In this document: positions 23,375-35,300 of the stretch, piece after piece
Numbering within the stretch: the first letter of the stretch is position 1
Layout of the letters: every line of letters begins with the position of its first letter
NCBI RefSeq assembly: GCF_032854445.1
Contig: NC_088304.1
Location: forward strand, 5,828,001-5,892,000
Direction of reading: 5' to 3'
Origin: Liolophura sinensis
Taxonomy: Eukaryota > Mollusca > Polyplacophora > Chitonida > Chitonidae
DNA length: 64,000 bases
Translations under genes and position numbers: made by a program
Notes under the pieces: generated by a model
What the model saw: the letters and a program-made list of their open reading frames with translations, nothing else
Databases searched by the model: none
What the model was told of the DNA's origin: nothing

Positions 23375-26300
23375 ATGGCTGATGTTGTCATTGGAGAAGA
23401 GTGCTATGGTAGTCATTCATCGAATCTGAGGAAGCGTTACGTCAGATCGGACGACACAGGCCGGGTGATAGTGTTGGATGAAACTGAGAGATATACATCA
23501 ATCGCTCAATTTTTCAGGGTATGCCGTATGCCACTTCAGTGATGGGCTAAGGATTTATGATGGGACATGCTAAATCAGAGACCTGGCTGTTGTTACTCAC
23601 CGCTGCCTTCTGACAAAAATTTAAAAAGAATTACTGAATGAAACATTTGTATCATGTATTTCATAAATATCAGTTCATCTGAACAAAACTTCTGACATTT
23701 ATGATAACACTAGACTAGTCATGAATCACAGTGAATTTAAAAATAACACCACGAATGCATCTAGATAAAGATAGAGAACCATTATTGCATATGGTATCAT
23801 GCATGGTCTTTGGTGATTGGTGATCAGTCATAATCCATGCTGGCTGGCTGATCGAGTCTGTGTCACTGTTCCACTAAGTTTAAAGCTAGATGCACACACA
23901 GGGTCTAACTGCTGAGCATAAATTAAGTTACTTTTGACTAAATGCTCAACAGATCTCTCCTGTGTGCATGCAACTGTAGCAGTAATTTTAAGTCGCACAC
24001 ACACAGGGGACATCTGCCAAGCATTCAAACACGAGTAACTTAATGCTCAGCAGTTAGCCCACCTCTGTGCCTAACTTAATATACATATTCCAGCACATAA
24101 ATGAGAAAAGTAATGTGCCCATAAGCGCCAAAACAAATATGATGATTACTGATATTGATTTGTAATATTGACTTCCATAGACTTTCAAAAACTGTGCCAG
24201 TCATGCACATTCTGGTGTCAACCTTGAAAATCTTAAATCTCATCATCAAATTAATGCTTTATCATGTGATATCCCTGCAAGATTTATGAGTTTTTAGGTG
24301 TGAATAGCAAACTCTGAGCAGTTCTATAGGTCATTCAAATTTTTGACATATAATGTCTTTTATAATATCTTTAAAAAAAGGGAGATTCACTTAAAGAAGA
24401 GTAAAATGTAAGCCCATCTCCCCGGACTAAAATGAAGCTAAAATTTATTGTAAATTCAGGGTTTATGCCCTGATGTTTTACCCAGATTAGCGTTCTAAGA
24501 TCACAAATTTGAAAGCAATCATCTTAAGGCTCATGACTGGCTTATTTGCGACATTAAACACCAATCAAATAACTAAATATTGTAAATGACCTGAAATACC
24601 AACCAAAAAAGTGCATTTTTACAACTAAATAAGTGTCATGAAATAATGCTTTTAGTGCTGAAACTGATCTTTTTCCAGTAGAATATCATTCTGCTCTTTG
24701 AATAAACCTCAAAATAGCTTTCTAAGATCAATAGAACTCTCAGAAGTCAGGCAAAATGAGAAACTTAGCTGTTGACAAAATTTTAGGTCATTTACAGTAC
24801 TTGTATGACATATTGAGTAAAATATATTATATCTTGAATTCTTCATGTTTTATATTTTAGTCTGTGTTCTTACCGCAAGGCTATCCAGAAAGTGTCAGTG
24901 ATGATTACCTGATCTATCAACTTTGGGATACCATACAGGTAGATATTAGGGGGCCTCCATGGCCTAGTAGTCAGCATGCCTGTACACTGTACTGACCCAG
25001 TAGCCTCTCACAAATGCGATTGTTGTGAGTTTCAAGTCCAGCTCATGCTAGCTTCCTGTCCAGTTGTATGTGTGAAGGCCTGCAGCAATCAGCGCATGGT
25101 CGTGGGTTTCCCCCAGACTCTGTCTGAATTCCTCCAGAGTACAAAGTAAAACATCAACGAAATAAATAAATAAGTAAAGTAGATTTGTCTTCAAAATTTC
25201 CATTTTATCCGGATGTCAAAAAGGATATTTTTCCAGTGTATTATTTTCAGAGTTCATATTTGACATTGATGACAATATGGCACACCAGCAGTTAAAAATT
25301 ACGACCTGGCCAAAAACAATAAGAAAATCAACGGATTAGTTTGTAAATTGTTTACTGTTGGGTTTTCACAGAAGACTTAGTTTTGTGTGATCTTTACCAT
25401 CAAGGACTTGATTTATCTTATTAAAACAGGTTGGTAAGCTCCTCATTTTAGTGTTTTTATCTGTGCCATGAAAAATTTGATTTCTAATTTTAAAATCTAA
25501 CATCGTTTTTGGAATGGGTCGAAAATCTACGAGAAGAAAGATGGAAAAACTGAGCTCTGGATAGTAGATGCTCCCTGAACATAAGCAGTGGATCTAACAA
25601 AAAACTGGTAATAACAGTATTTAAAAATTCATTAAATGTTTCAATAATGTGATCTTCCGCCTCTGAAAATCAAACACATTCATAAAAGTCATTGTCATAT
25701 TTCACTAGTAGACAGCATGTTTCAAAGCTTGAGTCCATCAGTTGATACAACTGCTTTTTCATGGCACAAGTATTACTTTATGACCTATCGTGATATGTGT
25801 CCTGTAACAACAGTAGAATGTGCATTCGACCTCCCCTCAGGGCAACCTCAGGGCGTATGCGAGGGTTAAACATTAGTCTCTGTGGCAGCACTAAGCTTCA
25901 TATTAGATGTAAAATGATTGAATACTGTGAAGTTCAGTGCTGCCACTATGACAGTCAAATCTAGTTCTATCAGTCAATAATGTATATGTATAAAAGATAA
26001 TATGTGTGTTAGTAGATGGAAAATCATTGAGAGCTAACGCACATTTTATCTTTTATACATGTACATCATTGGCTGATAAAACTAGACTGGATTGTCACAA
26101 TTGTGTGACTTTAGGAAAAATGGGAGATAACTCTAAATGGGAGATAGCTTGCTTGAAAAGTAGTATGTAGGCAACAGAACAGAAACCGTTGGTATTTTGC
26201 AGGCTTTTGCGAGCAGTATTACAGGCACCTTGGCCAGCCAAGCCCTACTTAAGGGTATAGGTGTGGGAGATGAGAATGCTACAGTGCTAGCTGCAACCAT

Positions 26301-29300
26301 GACATGGCTGCTTAAAGGTGAGGGAGCATAGCAATGTGACTATTTTCATGACTGATTTATTTTAAAGTGTGGATGTCATTGTATGTTAGTGAAAATCAGG
26401 TAAGAAACTCTGCCATGATTCTTGGACAAAGGCACTGTAACAGTGCCATATCTGGAAAACATTAGAGGTTCTGATCCTAAACTTTACTGGTGACACTGAC
26501 TGTGCATAAGGAAATTTAAGAATGCAACTTAAAATGGTGCATTCTAAGAGCTTTTAAGCCTGTGAATGAAAGAAGTTTATATGAAAACTTAACTTTTTAT
26601 TTTTAAACCATCATATTTTTGTTTAATGTACTTAGTTTTAGAAATTTCTTGGCTTTTACATTGATGACATCCTCTTTCAAAGTTCTCCTGCTGGCTCTCA
26701 TCCATCTCTTCCTACCAAAACCTGAACCCATATATAGCTAAAATGATATCTCAAATCGGACTCTTTTTAAAGTATTTGTAAATCCACATATACCTTAAAA
26801 AAAAAAAAGATCAACATCAATATTTCTGGCAGCAATCTTATTGGCGATCAGTGAAAGCGTAATCTTACTTGAGTCAGACTTTTTCATGATTCATTGGAGA
26901 TAGAACTATGTTGAAAAATTAATCTGCTACCCAGAAGAATTTCACTTTGTTCAAATCACCTTTAAGCAATTACTACGCACTCCCCAGGCAATTTGACACA
27001 ACCATAGAGGAAATAAATTTATCTGGTTTGTGCAAAGAGTGATAGGGGAGTTTAGAGTTCAAACTCTTTTATTGCTTGAAAGGTAAAAATAGGCCTACTA
27101 CATCATGTGACCTATTAAAATTGTTAGGCAACTATTTTTAATCACATTTACTACAAAATTGGCATCTGAAAAAAACTTTCACAAGTAATGTAGAGTAGAT
27201 GAATGATAGAGAAAATTGAGGAGCTGGACATTGTGAACTTGAGATGTTATTTGCCCCTGGGACACAGTGAGACAGGTGATCGGTAAATTGATGTCACCAA
27301 AGGATGCCTAACATTTTTTTTTACAAGTGACATGACATAGTAGGACTGCTTTTAACTCACCGTCATGAAGTAAGGCTACATGTAGGTATTGTGAGTGTTG
27401 GTGTCAATGTTGGTGTCTGAGTAAGCTTTTTTGTTTGGGTCAATTGAGTAAGGTTTTACGTTTGGGTCAGTTGAGTAAGGTTTTATGTTTGGGTCAGTTA
27501 AGTAAGGTTTTTTTTGTTTGGGTCACGTGAGTAAGCTTTTTTCTTTGGGTCAGGTGGGTAAGCTTTTTTCTTTGGGTCAGTTGAGTACGCTTTTTTGTTT
27601 GGGTCGGTTGAGTTAGGTTTTATGTTTGGGTCAGTTGAGTAAGGTTTTATGTTTGGGTCAGATGAGTAAGGTTTTATGTTGAGTAAGGTTGTATGTTGAG
27701 TAAGGTTTTATGTTTGGATCAGTTGAGTGAGGTTCTATGTTTGGGTCAGTTGAGTAAGGTTTTATGTTTGGGTCAGTTGAGTAAGGTTTTATGTTTGCCT
27801 TTGATAGTCTCACATTTTTCACATCACCTTAAAGAAACTTATTGGGAATAATGAACATAATTTGGACATTTACTCATTTTGATTACAAATTAGGAATGCT
27901 TCCTTTTCCATTTAAATTATCAGGTTTTGGATTTTATCCAAACCAGTACTATAGTAGGCCAGGGTTAGGTTTTTTGTTTGGGTCAACTATTGCCACAGAA
28001 TTTACACTTTGCGATTTTTGGGCAATTTGTTTGTAAACCTACATCTACTTGTATACTGGGTAGTCCTGACTACAAAGGAAGGAATCTCTGTACATGTCAG
28101 CCTATGTATACACGTATGCACATGTCTTTTCTTCACCCCCTATATCTCGATCAACTCCACACTTTCCAGGTGTATTACTGGTACACCTACCACATACTTG
28201 GAAACTCAGAAGTAACATACTCCCTCTCTTTCAAAGTCAGGAGTATTGTCCTCCCTCTGACAAAAAATTATCTGTAGCAGTGTCATTTACTTGCCAGAGA
28301 CCTGTGATGAACTCCAGGCACTCAGATCTCCTCCGCCCATAAAATTGTCTGTCATCGCTTTCATCAGTACAGTGTTACAGACCAGTCAGATACATAGATA
28401 AATAAATAAATCTGTGGAATATTGCATGTAAGATTGGCATTATGTATTTCGTGTCTTTCCCCAGATGGAACAAGCATGGTGGGGCGAGTTGTGTTTGCCT
28501 GGCTACAGGGGTAAGGAGGATCTTTTTTTTCTCTGCCAGTTGCATGACATAATTTAAGGCAGCTAATTGTCTCACCCTAAGGTAACTACATGTGCATACC
28601 CCAGCTTGAGTCACCTGGATATCTTGCCTTGAGTTACCTAGATATCACCTTTAAGTCACTTAGATGTGTCACCTTGAGTCGCCTAGATATATCACATTGA
28701 GCCACCCACACGTCACTGTGAGTCACTTAGATGTCATGCCTTGAGCCACCTAGATATCTCACCTTGGAACACCTAGATATCTCACCTTGGAACACTTAGA
28801 TATCTCACCTCGAAGCACCCAGACATCTCACCGTGAGTCACCTAGATGTCATACCTTGAGCCACCTAGATATCTCACCTTGGAACATCTAGATATCTCAC
28901 CTTGAACCACCTAGATATCTCACCTTGAGTCACCTCGACATCTTGAGTCACCTGGATATCTCACCTTGTGTACAAACCTAGATATCTCACCTTGAGTCAC
29001 CTAGATATCTCACCTTTTGTCACCCAGATATCTCACCTGGGAACGCCTGGATATATCACCTTGAGTAATGTAGATATCTCGCCTTGAGCCACCTAGATCA
29101 AATCACCCTTGATTGAGTCACTTAGATATCACACCTTGAGTCACCTGGATATATTACCTTGAGTCACATAGATATCTCACCTTGGAACATCTGAATATAT
29201 CACCTTGAGTAATCAGGTTGACCATTAGTGGTAGATATGTTAGCAGTCCTATGCTAAGTGAAAATATGATGTTTATAAAAAGGATGGCTGATAGTTGATA

Positions 29301-32300
29301 ATTGTAGGGAGGTCCTTGCTGGCTCATTTGAATGTTCATTCACCCCCTGACTAAAGAAGTCAACCCCAAGTCTGGATCAAGTCCAATTCAAAGGGTGATG
29401 GTTTTCTGCAGGCATTCACATTACCCCTAGTATAAGTGCAAAGGGGGCCTCTGTGGCTGCCAGGGTTAGCACGCCAGCTCAGCGCAATGACCTTGGAGCC
29501 TCCCACCAATGTGGTCGCTGTAAATTCAAGTCCAGCTCATGCTGGCTTCCTCTTGGGCAGTGCGTGGGAGGGCCTGTCAGCAACCTGCCGATGGTTGTGG
29601 GTTTCCCCTGAGCTCTGCCCGATTTCCTCCCACCATAATGCTGGCCGCCGTCGTATAAGTAAAATATTCTTGAGTACAGCATAAAACACCAATCAAATAA
29701 ATAGATAACTTTAATAAAAGAGTGAAAAGCTTTTGAGTGGGCAGATAATCGTAATCATTGAATACTGATGGTGCATATTTATTTTGCAGTACGAAGCTTG
29801 ACTCTGATGCAAAACGATGGAGGTAAGGCTAACGTACTTAATGGTTTGCTTAACCAATAATCCAGTTCTGCTTAAATTTGCTGTTAAGATAATCAGTAGA
29901 CATTTGTGGAACAGTTCCAATTCCTTACAACTTTCTGTATGCCTTCACCATGGGCTGTCATAAACTCGCATCATCAAGCCTTACCTTCAAATTGCTTATT
30001 GACTTTGAATACGATTTTGAGACATACACAGTATGTGAATAAAACAAATTTTTTCTGGAGTTTATAAAACGTTCTTTTCTGTTTTTCCCATTGATGAAAG
30101 ATCACCAGTATTTTAAAACATTCCTACAGAACTATGGGCTGTAAAGAAATAATTTGCACTGTTTTATGAAGCTTGCATCTTTAATGACACAAATCATTTT
30201 TAGCATCATTTTCATTATTTTTATTTTTATTTTCAATTTATTTCATTATTTATTTATTGCATAACTTCCACTATAAAGCTTGCTTTAGTGATTGAAAAGG
30301 TTGAAGATTTACGGTACGCACAGTCTTATTACAACAACTCTTGGAAATTGGTCTTTGACAGATACTTTCTGCTACATAAATATTTTATGTGTTTTTATGA
30401 CAGATTATTTGCTGACATCACAAATGATGTTGCCATATTTCTGGAGATCTTGGCTCCTTATTTAGGCGTGTATTTTACAGCAGTAGTCTGTGTAGCTGGG
30501 GTGGCAAAGGTAAGAAAAATTACCATGATGCTATTTCCTTTTTCTTTATGAATATATTGGTGTCCAAAGTCATAACGTCAGGCACTGTCGAGTTAAAGCA
30601 AAGAAAACACTAACGTGAAGTATATGTCAGATGAAAGACCACTGGACACTGTTCATAAATTAGTTTGATTAATTTTTTAAATATTTTTCTCAACCTAGTA
30701 AAATGAAACTTTAGATTCTGTGTTAACATTTTCTGACCATATTGGTTTTTCACTTTTCCACATACACATAGAGTGCTAAACTCATCATTCAGAATGCATG
30801 TGGGTATAGATCTATGATTGCTTACACTAAATAGACCTTGAAGCTAACTTTCTCAAGCAAAAAAAAAAAAAGTGATGTGATGTGATGTCACTGGTAGCCT
30901 CTTGGCCACTACAGACCGCCACAGAATCAAGTGTTTTAAAGCCATTTTACGCTGTTGAATAAAATTTTAAAAATAGGAGTGGAGAAATTTTCCTGGACTG
31001 TGTATAATGATTTTTCATTTGATAGATACTTTATTTTAATGTTTTCTTTGTCTTTAATTCATGAGTTTAACTCTCTGTCCTGAAAATTTGCTTCCATTCC
31101 AATGTACATTGTAAGAATGTTGTTGAGACATGCTACCTAAAGTTAAACATCACTTATTGTCATCCTTATTGCAATTTTCACCACCTCCATTATACAACTG
31201 AATTCTACAGTTAAACATACTATATAATAAAAAAAAAACAACAAAAACAGTGCAGTTTGTTCACAGGATTGTACATACCTGTGACAAGACCAATAAACAC
31301 TCTCTCGCTTCTCTGAACATGGATCTGTTAGCTTTAGTAGAATCCCTACACAACTGCTGCCAGAATGCACATCTCACGTTGACCCTGTGGTGTGCTGGGT
31401 GAGTCGTGCCAAAAAGCTTCAGTGAGGAATGAAATGTTAGCACTAATACCATCTCTGCATATCTTCTGCCAGGATGCATGTTTTATGTATGGTCTGTGAG
31501 AGTGTGTTGTGCCAAAGCAGATGGATTGAGGTTAGAAGGGTGGACCTGTCACAAAAAGGCCGATGTTGATAAGAGTGCAGGTCTTTCAAAACATCACCAA
31601 TAGATGTATATGTGTCTAGTCTAAAGTAAATATGGTACCCATATGGTACCCAAATATAAAATACCCATATGCGTTTTAGAAGCTAATTTGCAAAGATAAA
31701 TACAACACTTCAGTGCTCAGACTTACTGCGATTAGGTTCAGCTTTACAGGTTTGCCCTCATCGGAGTAAAAAAATCCATTTTCACGCAGTTTGCTTGAAT
31801 CAGAACACGTGATTACACGTTACCAGTGTAGACCTTAATGATTTAACAATAACATTCAATATATCGAAATTTAGGAGGAAGAGGTGTCAAACTATAACCT
31901 ATTGGGTATTCAAATATAAATGCCTGAGTTGTATTGATGTCAAGACTAATTCCAGCCTTTCCCACAGCTCTGGGTATAGTCTTTGAAGTTTCAACATAGT
32001 TTAGGAGGCCCATTCAACACAGCTGAGACCCGATCCAACCACCTGATGTTTTGTCACTTGGTCTTAATTCTACTCACCGTAGATTGGTTGCTTGTGTTAC
32101 CACTGAAATATATGACTACATGACTTTACTGAAATGGTTTAGTAGCAAAGTCCATAGCGATCTCACAAAAATTACTATACATGCTTTTCATTGTGTGTGT
32201 GGCTGTATGTAAATTAATGGACCTCCGTCTGCTAGTCTAGATTGGGTGGGAGATTCTACAATTGTGACTATTCCCAGGGGCGGGTGGATGAAACTAAATG

Positions 32301-35300
32301 CATCCGATTGGTTAGTGTTCAAATCAGTAAACTGTCAATTACCCGTCAGACATTTATGCCACCGTGACTCTCAGTCCAGTGCGTGGCAATCAGCTGTTAC
32401 AACAATGTGAGAACGAGGTTGGTATATCTAGTTTCAGAAACTTTGCAGAAATGTGTTTTCTGTGTTGAACTGAAGGTGACTTGATTTAATAAGGATGGGC
32501 AATCTCAACTGCTGTGTTACGAGAGCTTGACGACTGATACTTATCAGTCAGGCATATCATTGAAATAACTTTGTTTGCCGATTTGTTAAATTTATTTCTG
32601 GAGCTGTGAAAAGACAACACCGTATACCGGATAATTATCAGGCAACCTTCTCTTAACCTGAACATTTAAGCATTCACCGATGTAATTAAGGCCAGCAAGT
32701 ACAACCTGCAAATTTAGCCTGTCAACCTGAGAAGTAATATGTCAGGTAGCCTATTTAGCGTGGACATTTTTGGAATATACAGGTTTGTTGCAATTGTCGC
32801 TTGATACTTTAATCACTTTAATTCATGAGTAAAAACAAAGGTGTGACTGGTCGGGAAATTGTTAAGCCTCACTGGAAGTATTGTAGTTGATCCCCATATA
32901 GTGCTGATTAGCAACTTAAGCCTTCATGAAGTTTGATGGGGTGGGGGGGGGGGAGGGGGTGCTAATATCTCATATGTCGTGCCGCCCCCAACTCAGACTG
33001 TACGGAAGTAGCCGACACGGGAAATTTTACATCATTTTCCACAAGTTATTTCACGGGTCCAAAAAAATCTTTTTTCTTCAAAGACCGATGGACCCAACCT
33101 TGAGAACAAGTCAGCGCCTTGTTAGGCGCAACCAAAAATGTTTTAATGAGGGTCTAGATGGACTAGAAGGTGTATAAACACTCATCTCTCAGTCCATGTC
33201 TGGGGATTTTGCCCCATGTGGCGAGGCCAGCAGCCAAACTTCACTGGGGATTACTGCACAGCTGAGGGCTGATCACTGTCCCCTGTCTTCTCCTCTCGCA
33301 ACTCAGCTGACCTTTACTGCCAGAAATTTTCGGCTAAACTCTATATGATTTACAGTACATTATTTTCTGTTTTGGTGCAAATCGCAAAAATTCAACCTAT
33401 TAGTTTTCATGAAAATATGTTAAATTAAAATCAAGCTAAATTTTTTGGGCTATTTGTGGCCCAAACTGTCTGAATATATTTAGTTTATAATATGTTGTTT
33501 TGTAGTCCATAGTGGGTGTGTCTGGGGGTGCAACCAGAGCTTCATTGACATTACATCAAGCTCGGCGGAACAACATGGCTGATGTGGCAGCTAAAGACGG
33601 CAGTCAGGTACGTGTGTGTGCGTAGTGTTACAGGATTTATTCCCCTTCTGTTGTCACACTGATAGGTCACACTTTGGATAAGGCTTAAAACTTAATTTCC
33701 GCTTGTGTCATGTGAAAGCAACCTGCAGTCTCCCCCTTGGGTCTGCCCACTTCATTAAGTGAAATATTCATGAGTACGGTGTAAATCTCCAAGCAGATGA
33801 ATTAATAAATACTAGTAGTGTCAATGTTTTATGACATTGGTCCATTGTTTTGTTGAGACTTCTCAGCTTTCCCAGTCATTTATGACAGTAATTTACATTT
33901 GGGTAAAGACTTATTTGTCCTACCAGTATCTTGTGAGTTTTAAATGTGACATACTGCTCGTCCCAGTCTTTTGGGACACTAGTTTGGTTTTGATTAGGTA
34001 GTCTTACCAAATATCTTGTGACATCAGATTTGAACTTTAGTTGAGACTTACGGGTTGTCCCAATCATTTGAGACACTGATTTACACTGTGGTCAAGATGA
34101 CATACCAGCAATCTCTGTGTCCTCTGACACTTGATTCATACTTACATGTAACTGTTGTCGCAGTCTTTTTTGATGCTCTTGGTGCCTTTGGCGCAATATT
34201 AAGTTTGATCATATGCCGTATATTCACCGAAAATTAAGCATTATTCAAGTGAAGTATTTTGGTTGATTCTGATTGATTCGTCCACACTACAGGGAAATAT
34301 AAAAAATTTTTGTGAAGTTTAATTAATCTCTTATCAGAAAAACCTAAGTGTTGGCATCGGAAATATCATTTTAAGGCCTTTATGTGCTTCTGAAAGTGCA
34401 TTTTTTCATGGCAAACTTTAGATGAAATACACTATATGGAAAGTGGCTGACTCCGTAGAAAACTTCTTGTGTACAGTGTTAAACTCCAGTGAAATCTATT
34501 TGATTTGTGTTTTACTCCGTACTCAAGAATATTTCACAACAGCGGCCAGCTTTTTGGTGAAAGGAAAGCAGGCAGAGCCCAGGGTCAACCCACGACCATT
34601 CGCAGGATGCACGTAGTACCTCTAGTAGATTAACAAATTGAATTGAAGTTGTTTGCAGTAATCGCTGATGTGTCTGTAACTGTTCACTTGTACAGGAGAC
34701 CATTGTGAATCTGGCAGCTCTGCTGGTTAGCCTACTGGTGGTCCCCGTCATCACTGGCAAACCTATGTGAGTACACACAGATGTGTTGTTGTTGTTGTTG
34801 TTGGAATTCACTGATGTTTCAAAAGGTAACACCAGTTTTATTGTGTGTTTTACAGGCGAACCAACACTTAAAAAAAAAAATTCAAAAATGGAGTAAAAGT
34901 AAAACTGAAAGTCCACCTTTTTATTTTGTGTGATCGTGATGCTGTAATGACCTCCCTGTTTTTCAAGGTTTTCCGATCATGTAAATATGTCCTTAGCAGG
35001 AGGAATGGCAAAGATTGTCTACATTTTCCACGTACATGTATTAGTTGATATTTAAGTTTACTCTTTTTCGTAGCCCTTTTCAAGACCTTGAAAAAGTCAT
35101 TTTTCTGCACATTTTTTTTTCTTTTTGTGACAGGTTGATCTGGGCTTTATTTATTATATTCACCATTGTCCATCTGTATGCCAATTACTCAGCCGTCACA
35201 TCTGTTGTCATGGAAACCTTCAATCAGGCCCGCTATCATATTATAGTCAAAGAGTACATGGTATCTCGGGAGATTTTATCTCTACGAGAGGCAAACTATA

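Noticed and set aside
29436-29684. 82- and 67-codon ORFs, and similar ORFs at 7041, 7146, 36447, 60406, 60963, 63285 and 63339
   Set aside because: All are translations of SINE family A copies (recurring PAHAGFL or GGRKPGRA phrases), not genes.
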